Under the pieces are notes generated by a model. The model searched no databases, was not told where the DNA came from, and saw only the letters and a program-made list of their open reading frames with translations. This document shows positions 1 through 12,787 of a DNA stretch of 64,000 nt, piece by piece (within the stretch, counting starts at the first letter, position 1; each line of letters starts with the position of its first letter). Origin of the DNA: Epichloe hybrida (taxonomy: Eukaryota > Ascomycota > Sordariomycetes > Hypocreales > Clavicipitaceae); NCBI GenBank assembly GCA_019022495.1, contig JAFEKR010000031.1:620001-684000 (forward strand). Direction: 5' to 3'. The position numbers and the translations under genes are program-made.

Positions 1-408
1 CTCCCGGGGCCTCAGAGTAGGCTTCCTGAGGCTCCTTGGGAGGTATATGCTGGTTCAGTGAGGGCTCTGAGAAGTTCATCTTCTTGTCGATGGTAGGTTG
101 TGCTGGGGGATGAGCAGCCGCGATGTCATCCTTGCGAAGAGTCTCGTCGTTCAAATGGACGCTACGCGCTTGTTTACCTAGAGATGGAAAAGGGTCAGAA
201 TGAACAACCGTAAGTCAAGTGACGGCCAGTTGGATGATTTCAAGTATGAGCGAGTCATATGCCGTCATGACTTGGAGCCGGGAGACGTGGGGGTGGGTTG
301 GCTGGCCGGGTTTGTGGCAACGGGCAGTTGAGTGTTTTAGTGGGCGGCACAATGCGACAGACACATACCATGGCGGATAAAGTTCTTGAGCTGCTGGATG
401 GTCGACAT
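1..408 (-). CDS. Unrecognised protein, 5' end only (runs off the left edge)
   Basis: The start codon is at 408-406. Exon 1 is 369-408 and ends in a GTATGT donor. The intron 178-368 ends in CTCTAG, and exon 2 runs from 177 off the window. The visible N-terminus begins MSTIQQLKNFIRHGKQAR and continues with a hydrophilic, proline- and glutamate-rich stretch (about 72 residues visible) that looks disordered. The splice keeps the frame by splitting a glycine codon (G|GT), which supports the model. The short basic-amphipathic start looks like a conserved leader, but I do not recognise the family and no catalytic domain is inside the window. I therefore give no function. Confidence 0.6.
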
Positions 409-3400
409 AGCTGCCGTGAAAGATATCGCTAGCAAGCGACTCGTCAGACCACCTTGGCAAATGCGTGTTTTATTTTCAGAGGCCGAGAACGAGATTTGCA
501 GTGTCGGCAGCCCGGGGCGTCCTGGGGCGTGTACGAAGACTGGGCAAGAAAGGGGAAAAAAAAAAAAGTCGAATATCACCACCAGACACTCAAACTCAGG
601 CGATGTGAGGCGCAGGCAGTTGGGGGCTCGCAAAGGGTGCGGCGGGGGTTTGCGGAAATTACGTCGGGCGGCGTGAGACAGAACACCGTGGTTCGTATTG
701 AATTTTTTCGTTCGAATATGCTGGATGGCTGGCTTGTGATAGAAGTCAATCTGTTCGTCCAAGCAAATGAAAACAGAACAAATTTCCCTACGGTGGTGAG
801 GTTCGGTGATGCGACAAGAGCAACAGAGTAAAAGTGTGGGTGGGAAAGAAATAAACGGGAGGCGTCTGGGCCGAGCTGATGTGGGTTTCAAACTACGGAC
901 TTGTACGAAACGAGCTGCTTACGGATCCAGCCACAAGGCGTTCTTTTGGAGCACGTACGTATGATACATACAGTGGGTGTACATACGCGCATGCTATGGA
1001 GCAGATAATAGATGGGCACCGTAGCACAAACGCAAAGCTGGACTTTTTTTCCCTCTTCTTGATTCTTGCGTCTCGTCGCTGGCAGGCGGGCAAGCCGAGC
1101 GGACGAGCAACGTCGAGACTGGGCTCTCGGGGGCTTTCTTTTTTTTTTTCCCTGGTCTCGTGCTGCCAGATGTGCTGCCAGATGCCAGTGGAAAGGCGAT
1201 GGTGGGGCAGATGCAGAAGTTTTGGAAATGAGGTCACCTTGTCCAGGACCCAGGACCCCAGTCCCTGATCCTCCGTCCTCAGGCCTCCACCCCCCCCTAT
1301 GTCATCAACTGCAAAGCTGCAAGCTGCAAGCTGCCAGTGACTGGCCGACTGGCCGACTGGCTGACGAAGGAAATGTCCCTCCCTCCCTTTGCTCCATCAC
1401 GCGAAAGCATTCTACTGTAAGTATGTACGTGATCGACATTGGCCACATTGGCCTGGCGCCAACTTCCTCGCCACCTTTCGTCATGAGCAGACACACATCC
1501 GGCGAAGGACTCCTGATCAGCCCCCGCGGTTTCATCATCGGGGCGAGGGAGCCGCACGGCGATGACGGAGGCAGCAAACTTAGTTCGACCGGCCGGTCGG
1601 TTGGAACTTGGCTCGCACATTGTTGAACCTCGATGCTCCATGCCAAGATAAACCAGGACCGGGGCACGAGATTACCAGAGCTTATGTAAAGCATGCATCC
1701 ATCCGCACCCGGAGAGCCCAACAGAATGGGCCGAATGCCAGACTTGTTGAAGGTCGGAGGAAAAGATCCTCCATGTTCCCATGTACGGAGTGCCTTCCCA
1801 TCGACTCAAGCTTGCCCCGACTTTAGCGCGTTCCTGGCGTCTTGGCAAACCAGGATGACGGACTGACATACGTCATGGTCCAATTGCTCCCAGTCGGCCC
1901 CCGTCAATCCTCGCCAATCACGCCTTGCGGCGACGCATTGAGCAACAAGAAGGCTGGGTCTGGACCACTGACACTTGTCCATGTTGGACGTCAACGTGGA
2001 AAGAAAGTCTAGGCCCTCGTTCTCGGGATGGGGAATCGGGACTCCAAATCTGCAAACGATAAACGCCATCGTACGCAAAATTACGCAAAATTACGCAATG
2101 CCTCATCGGTTTCGAGCTGACTTCCATTCACCAAATTTGCATCTTGTCGGGTGCATCAACTACCAGTCAATGTCCCCCAAAATGCTTTATTCCAAAAAGT
2201 AATCCGCGTTGCTCACGCTTCGCGCAACTTCCGTTCACCTGCGAAGAGCCAATCAGGCTCAAGAGGCTTTATTAACAGACTTTTGCCAGGGGATCCTTTC
2301 TGCATTATGTAGAACCGGGACTGTACGGACGTACGGATTACACCCGTGCTCCTAAAAGCCAGGAAACGTAGCCCTTTGGTCTGGGTTTGCACTACAAAGG
2401 CAGGTAGGTCATAGGCTCGGCTAGTGCATCGACCCGCTAATCCGTAATCGCTCACAATTTGAAAGCCACAACTTCGCGTTCCCCAAACTCTAGGCACACC
2501 AGATGGCTTCCATTATTGGAAGAGAGATGGCTGCATGTCTCCGGGTGACGAGATTGGGAAACGTCACTGCTCAACAAAGTGGTCACTTCTTAACGGAGTA
2601 GGTCTGTCGGCCAATGCAGCGTTTAGCACGTGGCGCCTTCTCGGCAAGTGGCACTATAATGGATAATGACACACATCCAACAAGGACAAGAGGTTCTGAT
2701 CGAATGTACCTACGTATGACATACATGATGCAAACGAGCAGCTATTCTTGTCATTGCATCCTGGTTAGACCCATAATTATCCGCGCGTTTCGTATTTGAG
2801 GGGCCCTCCGATGCACGCCCGTACAATGCCCATCGTGAAGTCTCTATCACATACATACAAGTCCCTGACAGTCAACGTCCAAAGTGCGCCTCGTTACCCA
2901 AAGAAAAAACGCGTGTTTATTCCTGACCTGTAACGGACAAAGGTTCTGAAAAAAAAAAATGTTGCTCTGCACCTGCACCTGCACCTCTCCAGAAATCAAT
3001 GCACAACCCGGCCTTCACGAGGGCAGGCGCAAACCTTGAATTGTACGACTCCAACTTGAAACTGGCACCAGGACAAGTCCTACGCACCGCGTCGGCCTTG
3101 AGCCATCCATGTTGGTGGTAAATGACGACGAATTGTCTCGTTGGTGTCACAGACATTGGGTATGTACATGCGTTGGTTGCCGTGCGAGTGAAAATTTTTA
3201 CACGGGCTCTCCCGGCCGGTCCACTTGTTCTTACACACTGGATTTATTGATGAGCCATAACTACCATCTTGAAAGCTAAAACAAACACGACGAGGACTCG
3301 CCGTCCTTTATTACGGCGGATACTCGCTCGCATCAGTCAAACAGAAAGAAATGTCGTCTGGTTCCCCGTCCGTCATCACGGAATTGCTCGGAAATTCGCT

Positions 3401-4118
3401 TGTTGCAGGGTAGGCCGGAGACGTGTCAGGATGACCACGTAATTGACGCAAGACATTACCACCGACCATGTGCGATGGGAACTAATTAAACTGGAAGATG
3501 GAATACCTGGAGTTTTGGGTACGTGAGCATCACGTACCCACGTTGTAGAAGACTGGCATCACTCGGATGTGTAAATCATGCTGGCAGTCAGGACACATGC
3601 AGACGAGTTCACGCACGAGAAGCTGTAATTTGTGAAGATCATGAGGAGAAATGAGCAGATGAAATTTTAACATTTGAGTCGATGGAAAACTTTCCCTCGC
3701 ATATGCAATGAGAACATACAGGGGAGGACCAGTCTTTCATCAGCCGTCACTATTTACCATACACCGGTTTGCTTTTCGTTTCGAGTTGTCGGCAAAGAAA
3801 GGGGGCGTAGGACCCCATTTTTATTGTCGACAGAAGTGTCAGGCACTTCGTTTGTTAAATCCTGCTCTGACACTTCCCGCATACTTGGGCCGGGGCCGTA
3901 TAAAAACTGAATTGCATCAGAAGAAACCGATTTTAGGCAGGCACAATGCGGGACATAAAAGGCACGGAACGCCTCATGTAGCTTGACTGACCCGTGCAAC
4001 TGTAAAGATCGCAGGCCTCCAAGTCGCCTGATCCCATTGACCTCAACGCCTGATAATCTTACAGTACATGGCGCGTCCCCCCCTCGGTGAAATGTGGGGG
4101 CAGATTTTGGAAAGTGCT
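409..4118. other. Intergenic region of 3.7 kb, no gene seen
   Basis: Open frames here are short, overlap on both strands and show no recognisable domains. Visible details are poly-A/T runs (556-568, 1138-1150, 2949-2960), an imperfect run of CTGCAAG and ACTGGCCG units (1312-1360), and three copies of ATTACGCAA-like units near 2079-2099. The left part should hold the promoter and leader of the minus-strand gene at 1-408. The right part holds the 3' flank of RPN11. I found no tRNA-like cloverleaf or 5S rRNA. Confidence 0.5.
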
Positions 4119-5255
4119 TTATAACTCCTCAATGTCCATCCCTTCGCCGTTGGCATGTCCGGACTGGCCCTCTTTCTTGGGCATAGTAGCCTCCTTGTCG
4201 ATCAACTGTCTAGATACAGCAACAATGTTGTCCTCAATCAACTCCCGACCGACATCTTCCAAGTGCTTCTTTGGGTCAAGCTTGCCGACGTAGCGTGTCT
4301 TGAGTTGATCCTTTGTCAACTCAGTCTCCTCCTTGACTCGCTTCTCGTAACCATCAGCTAAGCTGACCAGTCTTTGCAACCGTTCCTTGTTTCTGTCGCC
4401 TTCTGACCGGAAATCGTTCATCTCCAATGCCTCAGTCCACACGTGCTTGTGGAGGTTCATCAACATGTTCTCTTCGAGAGCCGTCTTTCGGTAGTTGATG
4501 GCGATAGAGTAGTAGTGTCGATTCAGCCCATGGATCAACGCTTGAATTGAGGGTTTGTTCAAGTGGCCCAGGTTGCTGGTGCTCTGACGCGGTTCCTGCC
4601 CCATCATCAAGAGCTGTGGGTTGATTAGGCGGAAGGCATCGATTACAACCTTGCCCTTGACAGACTGGATTGGGTCGACGACGACGGCAACAGCACGAGG
4701 GTTCAGCTGCTCGAACGACTGTTGGGTGTTGATATCAACCGAAGAGAGCCAGCAGCCAAATCCGGGATGTGAGTGGTACCAGCCCACTACTGCTTCAGGT
4801 CTGCCCAGTATGATAAGTAAGTCTCGGTTTGCACCAATTGATCCATGTCCATCAGATGCTTACCGTCCTGTTTGCCGCAACATGTCCATCATCTTGGTCT
4901 GGAAAACAGGGTCGACAGCTTCAACGCTGACTCCCGTGCCACTCTGAGGCATGGCGAAGACGTCCATAACCTTTACAGTGAAGTCATCCACAAATTCTCC
5001 CAGCATGAGACCCATGACTTCCATAGGCACGCCGGCGCGGCCGTGTCGCAACATCTTCAACAGTGCCAACGATGAGATGTAAACAGTTTCGGAATTATCG
5101 ATGAGATTCGTGTTGTCCTAAGGCGAGTTTGATTCAGCATGCCGGCTTCTTGTTGCAGCCACGATGGTCACCCTCGGAGCTTCACTTACCGTGCCGTGGG
5201 CAGCTCCTCCTATGCTCATGCCACCGCCACCGAGCAGATTTCTGAATCTTTCCAT
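4119..5255 (-). CDS. RPN11: 26S proteasome regulatory subunit RPN11 (JAMM deubiquitinase)
   Basis: This is the zinc metalloprotease of the proteasome lid, which removes ubiquitin chains from substrates as they enter the core particle. The exons are 5190-5255, 4864-5117 and 4119-4800 (minus strand), giving 333 residues, close to the usual fungal length (yeast 306). Exon joins fall at phase 0 and inside an arginine codon. The JAMM motif is complete: [16 protein letters not shown] with zinc ligands H116, H118 and D129, and the catalytic glutamate lies upstream in the [11 protein letters not shown] segment of exon 2. The C-terminal helical part that docks to RPN8 is present and ends MDIEEL. The gene is divergent from RPD3 and shares a 576-bp upstream region with it. 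Identity is not in doubt. Confidence 0.97.
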
Positions 5256-5831
5256 TGTTGAGACTCTGCAGGATGGAACGCTTCAATTTGAAAGTGCGAG
5301 GAACGAGTGACGACGGTCGGGAAGTCAAACACAATATTTCTCGACGAAAGGTGGTCGATCGGTCGTGCGTGAGGTTTTGGCCTGGTGGAAGCTTTGGCTC
5401 GCGTTGACGCCAGCATTGGCAGCCTGGTCAGAGTGACGAGCTGAGTAAGGAAGCTCCGGTCACGTGTAGCCGACTGCCGCGCAAACCATGGCATGGCTAC
5501 TTTGCTTCGTAGCCAGCCACCCATGAAAGAAAAAAGTGGTACCTGGCTTGTCACGTCCATGTCTTGCTAAACTTACAATTGCCGCCACAACTTTAATAAT
5601 AATCCGCCTTCCGCGGCTGGTGCAAGGTGCGGCTAAGTCGTGGTTGTCGCCAATCTCCTTGCGACTCTTTTCTTAAAACCAACCCTCCCCCTCCTTCCTC
5701 CCCTCTACAACCATGATTTTTTCCTTCTGAGGAAGTGTTTTAACCTTTCCGCCTCTTGAATCTGCGAGGTATCAACTCATTGTGCACCACAGAGTCCTTG
5801 ACGATCGAGACGTTCTGCCTCCTGATTCGCG
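5256..5831. promoter_or_regulatory. Shared divergent promoter between RPN11 and RPD3
   Basis: This 576-bp region separates the start codons of two divergent housekeeping genes. It includes a pyrimidine-rich tract next to the RPD3 side (about 5680-5730), as is usual for fungal leaders. I saw no clear TATA box and no perfect proteasome-associated control element (GGTGGCAAA). The ORFs running through it are not supported. Confidence 0.6.
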
Positions 5832-7924
5832 ATGGGAGACTCCAACAAGGCCCAGCTGGGCTCTGTGGCCCTCAATGAGTCTTCGCCTAAGAAAGTTGCC
5901 TACTTTTACGATTCAGATATTGGAAACTATGCTTATGTGACTGGTCATCCTATGAAGCCTCACAGAATTCGCCTTGCTCATAGCTTGATTATGCAGTACA
6001 ACTTATATTTGAAAATGGAGATTTACGTGAGCATCCTCACGGCCTGTTTCGACTTGAAAATCGTTCGCGCTGACTGTCTCAAAGCGTGCCAAACCCGCAA
6101 GTCGAGGAGAAATGACACAGTTTCACACCGATGACTACATTGATTTCTTACAAAAAGTTACTCCAGATAACATGGACAGTTATGTTCGCGAGCAGGGTAA
6201 GTATAACGTCGGTGATGATTGCCCCGTATTTGATGGGCTCTTCGAGTTCTGTGGCATCAGTGCTGGTGGAAGCATGGAAGGTGCTGCTCGGCTGAATCGG
6301 CAAAAATGCGACATTGCGGTCAACTGGGCTGGTGGCTTGCATCACGCCAAGAAGTGTGAAGCTAGTGGTTTCTGTTATGTCAACGGTAAGTGTTCTCAGC
6401 TCGTTGTTTTCATGACACTTTCTGCCCCCATCTTACCATTCTGCAGATATTGTACTGGGGATCCTTGAGCTTCTCCGGTTCATGAAGCGTGTACTCTACA
6501 TCGACATTGATGTTCACCATGGCGACGGCGTCGAAGAAGCATTTTACACCACCGACCGCGTTATGACGGTATCGTTCCACAAATACGGCGAATACTTTCC
6601 TGGAACCGGAGAACTTCGCGACATCGGAATTGGTCAAGGCAAGAACTATTCGGTAAATTTCCCTCTGCGCGACGGCATCACGGACGAGTCATACAAATCC
6701 ATCTTCGAGCCCGTCATTGAGAACGTCATGAAATACTACCAGCCCGATGCTGTTGTTCTTCAATGCGGAGGTGACAGTCTTTCCGGCGACCGTCTCGGTT
6801 GTTTCAACCTGAGCATGGACGGCCACGCTAATTGCGTGAGTTACGTCAAGAGCTTCGGTCTGCCGACTTTGGTTCTAGGCGGCGGTGGTTACACCATGAG
6901 AAATGTTGCCCGAACTTGGGCATACGAGACTGGTGTTTTGGTCGGGCAAGACATGGACCGAACACTCCCGTACAATGAATACTACGAAGTGAGTCATTTG
7001 CTGTGCATTAACCCCCAAGACAGTATCCACTAACTTGTCGTGAAGTACTACGCGCCTGATTTCGAGTTGAACGTGCGATCCTCTAATATGGAAAACTCAA
7101 ACAGCAGAGAGTATCTGGAAAAAATCACTGCGGCTGTCATTGACAACCTCCGTCAGACAGGGCCAGCTCCATCTGTACAGATGCAAGACGTACCAAGAAA
7201 GCCTTTTGGTGGTATGACAGACGAAGAAGAAGCTGAGTTGGATGACTTGGACGAGGACGAGAACAAGGATGTGCGAATGACTGAACACCGCTGGGACAAG
7301 CATGTGGAGAATGGAGCCGAATTCGAACCAAGCGATGACGACGAGATGGCATCTGCCAACGGGGTCACTCGAAGCAGCAGTAACAAGCGTACTCTCACCG
7401 ATTTCAAGAACGCTGAAGAGGCAGAGACGAGCGGCAGCAAATCGCCAAAGAGCAAGCCAGATGACAACAACAAGGATCTAGCCGAAGCCGAAACTCATGA
7501 TATCAATGACGACACGATCGAAGATGTTGGTGCTATTCAAGAACCTGTGAACGATGCTATGGAAGAAGATAAAGAAGAATCTGAGTCTAAACAGGTTGAC
7601 GCTGATGGCGATATCGGTATGACCGACACTGTCAGCACGACGGAGGCAGCAGCCATCAAGAAGGAGGACATGGAAATTGAGCTAGCTCTAGAGGCGGCTA
7701 GGGAGGGAGAAAAGACTGCTGAAGGGGCATCTGTTGACACGGAACTTGCGAAGCCCGTTTCCGATGCAGATGATCCCAAAGAAGGCAAGACTGACGAGCC
7801 TGCCGCTGAGAAGGAAGTCGACAAGCCGACCGAGACAGAGAGCGTCAAGCAAGGAGCAGAAGAAATGGAGGTGGATGCACAGGCGAAGAAAGAAGGCAAA
7901 GCCGAGGATGAGTCATCCAAGTAG
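5832..7924 (+). CDS. RPD3: Class I histone deacetylase RPD3
   Basis: This is a zinc-dependent lysine deacetylase, the catalytic subunit of Sin3-type co-repressor complexes in the nucleus. The exons are 5832-6026, 6085-6385, 6447-6988 and 7046-7924, giving 638 residues. The deacetylase domain (about residues 20-390) carries the family's [35 protein letters not shown] and [14 protein letters not shown] blocks, including the zinc-binding Asp/His residues. The N-terminus ([26 protein letters not shown], quoted in part) matches RPD3 rather than HOS2. The C-terminal 240 or so residues are highly charged, rich in Glu, Asp and Lys and low in complexity, which makes the protein much longer than yeast Rpd3 (433 residues). 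Such tails are known in filamentous fungi. Confidence 0.96.
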
Positions 7925-8725
7925 GCAAGTGATGAAGCGTCATCGACTCGGACTGGCTCGCTCATCTTCAGGCCTCGCTGCTGCTGCTAATCGCTGCTGG
8001 TCGTTATCTGTCAATGATTATTCTGCAAGCTTGAATGCGTTGGAACTGGGCTGGACAAGGTGTACGGTAACTTGTGGAAGGATTGGCCAGATATATGGCG
8101 TTTTCGGCGCAAGGCACACTATTAGCTTGGGTGAACATGAACCATTGGAGGGTTTATTTCCGTGCTAGAGCCGGTTCTTTTTGGTTTTGTTTATGCTGTC
8201 CGAGCAATGGTTGTATTTTTCACTCTTCTTTACATGAATTGAATAGAAGCGAACAAACAATTCAACTTCCCGAGACGTATGGGCTAAAAAGTGATGCCAA
8301 CTTTGAAGGGCATACACCCATGTATGCAGACACTGGCCAGGCATGTCAATGCAATGCAATCAATAGGCACCGGTATTCTTCCGAGCTAGCTGGAGCCTGT
8401 GAGTCGGAGTGACTGACATTTGGCTGCTGGGCCGAACTCTCTCCAACAGCCCTCTTTTTTTTTTTTTTTTCCCACGACTTATCATTTTATGCGGGGGCTA
8501 ACAAGGTCCGACACCAACCTCGCAATTGAAAGGCGTCCTCTAGCTTGACCGCTGAGACCACACTTTGCCGCGCCCATCCATGGAGCAATAAATTTTTCCT
8601 TGTTTGTTTCACAGTGAACCATCAGCAGCATTGGACACAGCCAAATCTACTGTTTGGCTTGACACACTTGCTCTTTGGTCTTGCCCGCGACACACGAGAA
8701 GCCGTCGAGTCACAAACCATCCCCG
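7925..8725. other. Intergenic region between RPD3 and RPC34
   Basis: This is the 3' flank of RPD3 and the promoter of RPC34. It contains a T-run at 8454-8470. Short ORFs here overlap on both strands and show no recognisable domains. Confidence 0.5.
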
Positions 8726-10085
8726 ATGCCTGCCTCAGCGGCACCCGCCGCTGGCGACAGCGAGTCCGAAGCTGCGAAATTTGCCGTGTGGAAAGAAGCG
8801 CTCTACGAACGATGCAAAGAATTCGGACCGGGCAACGACTTGTTTTCGCAGGATGACCTCTTGCGACTCGACGTCATTCCAAACAAGGATCTGCTGCTGT
8901 TGGCGCGCGTGGTGCAGTCGCTCAGTGATGACAAGCTGTTCATCACGATGAGGGAGGCGAGCGGGCAGGTTCTTTGGAAATGGAGAGACGCGCAGGAAGC
9001 TCACAAGTGAGATTTTTTTCTCCCCGATTCCTTGGTTTTTTTTTTTTTCATCCATGGGTTCTGTGTCTGGCCATTCCGAACCTTTTTTCCTTTGTTTTTG
9101 CGAACCAGTCTGCGAGCGTTTTGTAGAAGCGGCATTCGGCTAACAATCTGTTTTTATTTTATTTTTTTAACCGCTCTTTAGATACAAGCAATGCTCGACC
9201 GACGAACAAGTCATGGTGTATTCATTAATCGACGACTCTGGCGGCGACGGAATATGGTCGCAAACACTCCAGAAGCGCCTCAACATGCACGATTCGGTTC
9301 TGAAGAATGCTCTCAAGCAGCTGCAGACGAAGGGTCTCATTGCGCCGTTCAAGAATGTCGAACACCCCAACAAGAAGATGTTCATCAAGGCGTCCATACG
9401 GCCGAGCGATCGCGCGACAGGGGGACCCTGGTACACGGACCAGAACCTCGACGAGGCCTTCATCGAGGAACTGCAGCGCGTGGTGTTCGATTTCGTCAAG
9501 CGCCAGAGCGGATACCTGAGCACGCACGGCGGCAACGCCGCGACGAGAAGCCAGGTGCCCAGGAAGGGCGTCGTCAAGGGCGGCGGAACGGAAAAGGGCA
9601 AGAAGAGAGACGCGAGTGAGATGAGCAAACGGCCCGCCAAGGCTGTCAAGATGGCCGTGGGCGCCACGGCGGCGAGGAGGGAGGCGGTGCGGCTGCCCTT
9701 GCCGGCTGGGTACACTGGGTATCCGACGGTGAGAGACATTGCTCGGCTGCTGTCGAGCAGCGGCATCACCAACAATACCATTCTGTCCGAAGATGACGTC
9801 AAGAAATTGGTGGATGTTCTTGTGTGGGACAACCTCATCGAGCCGATCAAAGTAGCTGGCAAGATGGGATACCGCGTGTCCCGCATCGCGAAGCAATCTA
9901 TCGAGAGTTGGGCCGGACGAGATGATCCGAGTGGGCGAGACGGAGGACCAGAGCCGTACATCAGTCCCTACACGGAGGCGCCCTGTGGCAAATGTCCCGT
10001 CTTTGACCTTTGCGAAGAGGGAGGACCCGTGGGACCAAGCAACTGCGAATATTTCAAAAGATGGCTCGGTATCGAACTGGACTAG
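8726..10085 (+). CDS. RPC34: DNA-directed RNA polymerase III subunit RPC34 (RPC6)
   Basis: This is a Pol III-specific subunit of the RPC82/34/31 subcomplex, which opens tRNA and 5S gene promoters and contacts TFIIIB. The exons are 8726-9006 and 9182-10085, giving 394 residues. The intron has a GTGAGA donor, a CTAAC branch site and a TTTAG acceptor, and it splits a lysine codon. The protein shows tandem winged-helix segments (the YSLIDDSGGDGIWSQTL and GYPTVRDIARLL regions). The C-terminus has the cysteine-rich CGKCPVFDLC...NCEYF block, reported to hold an iron-sulphur cluster in the human homologue. A basic Lys/Arg-rich linker (about residues 265-315) separates the winged helices. The start chosen is the first ATG followed by acidic, RPC34-like sequence; an upstream in-frame ATG (8675) would add 17 unlikely residues. 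Confidence 0.95.
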
Positions 10086-10679
10086 TCGCAGTACGGCCAG
10101 AGTTTCACTACACCTTTTTTTTTTTCTTTCTTTCTTTCCCCGATTGTTGGTTCAACGTGTATGATATAGACTAGACGGTGGTGGTGCCTTGTTTGTTGGA
10201 TTTCTTCCTTAGTTCTCACCAGAGAATGAATATCCACGTCTTGATGGATCGGCATGCATGGCTTTGGAGTTTTTAGTCTCGACTTATTTTACAGAGGTCC
10301 GTCAGACCTGGTGGGGAAAAAAAAAAGCATGGCTTATTAGGCGTATAGGAACAAAACAAAATTCTTTCGGACCGGAACAGGTTTTGTCGGAGTTGAGAGA
10401 AAAAACAAACAATGCTCCGCCTGTGTCAACAACCTGAAAGAGTCTTCGTGTTGTACAGAGACCAAGTGTCTCGAAAATTAATCAGGTCCCGTTTGGCGTT
10501 GCCCCGAGATGGCCTGCCCCTCACGCGAGAGGTTTTATTGTTAAGTGTGTCCAACATTTCTTTTCCTATCGAACATCATACTAGTAACACGAAATACCTA
10601 GCATTCGCATGCCACCGCTACCAATGTATTGTATATCCGTCTTCAAGTCCAACGTACAAATGCAAGGCTAATAGACAGT
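10086..10679. other. Intergenic region between convergent genes RPC34 and cyclophilin
   Basis: This stretch contains the two 3' untranslated regions, with T- and A-runs (10118-10137, 10316-10326). No gene is seen. Confidence 0.5.
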
Positions 10680-11779
10680 TTACAGCTCGCCAGATTTGAC
10701 GATGGTGGGGCGTTTGTTGTATTTGACGGTGCCGCTTTGGGACCCAGTAGCCTCGAGGGCTTTGACGACGTTCAGGGACTCCTCGTCGGCGACCTCGCCG
10801 AAAACGACGTGTCGGCCGTTGAGCCAGGAGGTGACAACAGTGGTGACGAAGAATTGGGAGCCGTTTCTGGCCAGTCAAAGAGTCAGCTGCGATATATAGC
10901 ATTGTAATTGTTGATGATGCCAGTAGGCATTCACTTACGTGTTCGGACCGGCGTTGGCCATGGACAACAGACCGGGGCGGTCGTGCTCCAGCTTGAAATT
11001 CTCATCGGCGAACTTCTCACCGTAAATGGATCTGCCACCAGTGCCCTGTGGACTTTGTAAGTAGCCACTCTCAATATTCTGATGTTGGTTCGTTCAATAT
11101 CGACTTACGTTGCCGCGGGTAAAATCTCCACCCTGAAGCATGAAGTCGGGAATGATACGGTGAAACGAGGAGCCCTCATAACCAAAGCCTTTCTCGCCAG
11201 TGCAGAGGGCACGGAAGTTTTCGGCGGTCTTGGGAACGACGTCGTCAAAAAGGTTGAAATTGATACGGGCTTGTTGTTCTGTTGCACAACAGTAGTCAGC
11301 ATTTGATGCTTGTATTCGTGCTCTGTAACATCAGGTGCGGCAAGAGGGGCATATGCAGCTGGCCAGGCTGCAAGAGTGAACTTGACAATGGAATATGTCT
11401 GCCATCCCATAGCTCTGAAACCTCAAACTCCCCTGAGTGACGACGAGGTAAAATCAATCAAAGTAGCTGGTGGTACTAACCCTTGACAGTAGAGGTGGAT
11501 TTACCGTCCTGGAAGACGGGACCCTCCCAGCTCACATCGAAGAAACTTCCATCAATTGTTAGCTAAGACTTGGACCAGTTCGAAATGGTAGGATGGAAAA
11601 GCATTGGCGAGAACATACACCTTCTTGACCATAACTGCTGAAGTAACGGAGAATTGACGGGTAGCTTGGAATTTGCTAGAAGCAGATGCTAGTAGAGGAA
11701 GAGAAAAAGATCGCGGCCTCGGAGCGCAGAGGCTGTAGCGGGGTAGGAGGGGTCGAAGAAGCGTCAATGTTGATCGCAT
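10680..11779 (-). CDS. csr-1: Cyclophilin-type peptidyl-prolyl isomerase, mitochondrial and cytosolic forms from one gene
   Basis: This is a proline cis-trans isomerase and the cyclosporin A receptor. The exons are 11619-11779, 11481-11545, 11109-11278, 10939-11045 and 10680-10866 (minus), giving 229 residues. The cyclophilin core has [15 protein letters not shown] with the catalytic Arg, NGSQFFVTT and [13 protein letters not shown]. The first 49 residues are rich in Arg, Ser and Leu with no acidic residue, typical of a mitochondrial presequence. A second in-frame ATG at 11632 starts [13 protein letters not shown], the usual start of the 180-residue cytosolic form. In Neurospora crassa one gene is known to make both forms, and this gene has the same layout. 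The symbol is given by that analogy. Confidence 0.93.
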
Positions 11780-12787
11780 TTTGAGGTCGCTGGAGGGGTT
11801 GAATTGTTAGTCGTGGTGCATATGACGAGTCGCGACCAATGAAAGGGGCTCCAGAAGGGGGCAATGGATGCCACAGCAGCCTGGACATGGCAAAACAGCG
11901 CCTGGGAGCTTCGTCGAGGTGCGGGAGGCGGCTGGGGGTAGCCTCAGTGACCGGACTACGTTGAAGCACCTGGAGTGCACCGCACTCGAGGAGCTCCCCT
12001 CAATGCCAGCGCGGCAGAGCGGATTCTATCTGCCCGTGCCTTGCCCATGCTCCAAGACTCATCGGGATTGAAAGCTGTCTTGTGATGCATCTTCTGCAGA
12101 CAGCGATGGAATGGCACCACGTAAACTCATGAAAGATTCCTTGAACGTACCTGACGAGAAGGAGGCCTTGATGAAGGATGAAAGTAGTAATACAAAGATG
12201 GAATTAGATTGATTTTGTTTGATGGTCCAGTTGATGTCGTCGTCCAAGCTGCAGGCTCGCTACGGACTAGAAAGGGGAAAATTTTTGGGGTAAGTTCCGG
12301 GTGTAGTGGAGCTGCCGGCCTGAGGTCTCAGGTACCTAGGTACCCAGTACATAATTTTGCCTTCGCTGCCAGAAGTCCGGTACCTGCCTGGGTACTTGGA
12401 AGGACGATGAAAAGATACGCCATGCACGCGACAACGGCTCTCTAGTCATCAGTTGGGCTCTGGAAGATCTCCCAATGACTTGTGCCCAGAATATTACCCT
12501 CGCATAATTTTTGCTCCTCCAGCGTATGCAATATCCATCGCGTTTGTCTACTGAGTGAACAGGGTACTCAAGTCGACGGCCCGTAATATTTCAATGACGC
12601 CCCTCACGTGATGGCCCCGTCGCGAACGCAACCCGAGCGACCAGCCTGGCCCAGTTGGGTTCTCCTTCAACTGCGACGCTGACTGACTTGAGGAAGGCCA
12701 GTTCATCTTATGCACGACACGGCATTCTGCTCGAAAACGACACCGTAATCGTCTCAGAGGTTGCAGCTTGTCTGCTTGGCTTTCAAA
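11780..12787. other. Divergent intergenic region between cyclophilin and ENT3
   Basis: About 1 kb lies between two divergent start codons. Clustered GGTACC/CCTAGG words occur around 12330-12396. ORFs here are short and unsupported. Confidence 0.5.

Noticed and set aside
337..1626. Several ORFs over 100 codons on both strands near the left edge
   Set aside because: They overlap one another and include homopolymer-encoded runs of Lys or Phe. None has a domain, and only the spliced 1-408 model shows conserved-looking protein.
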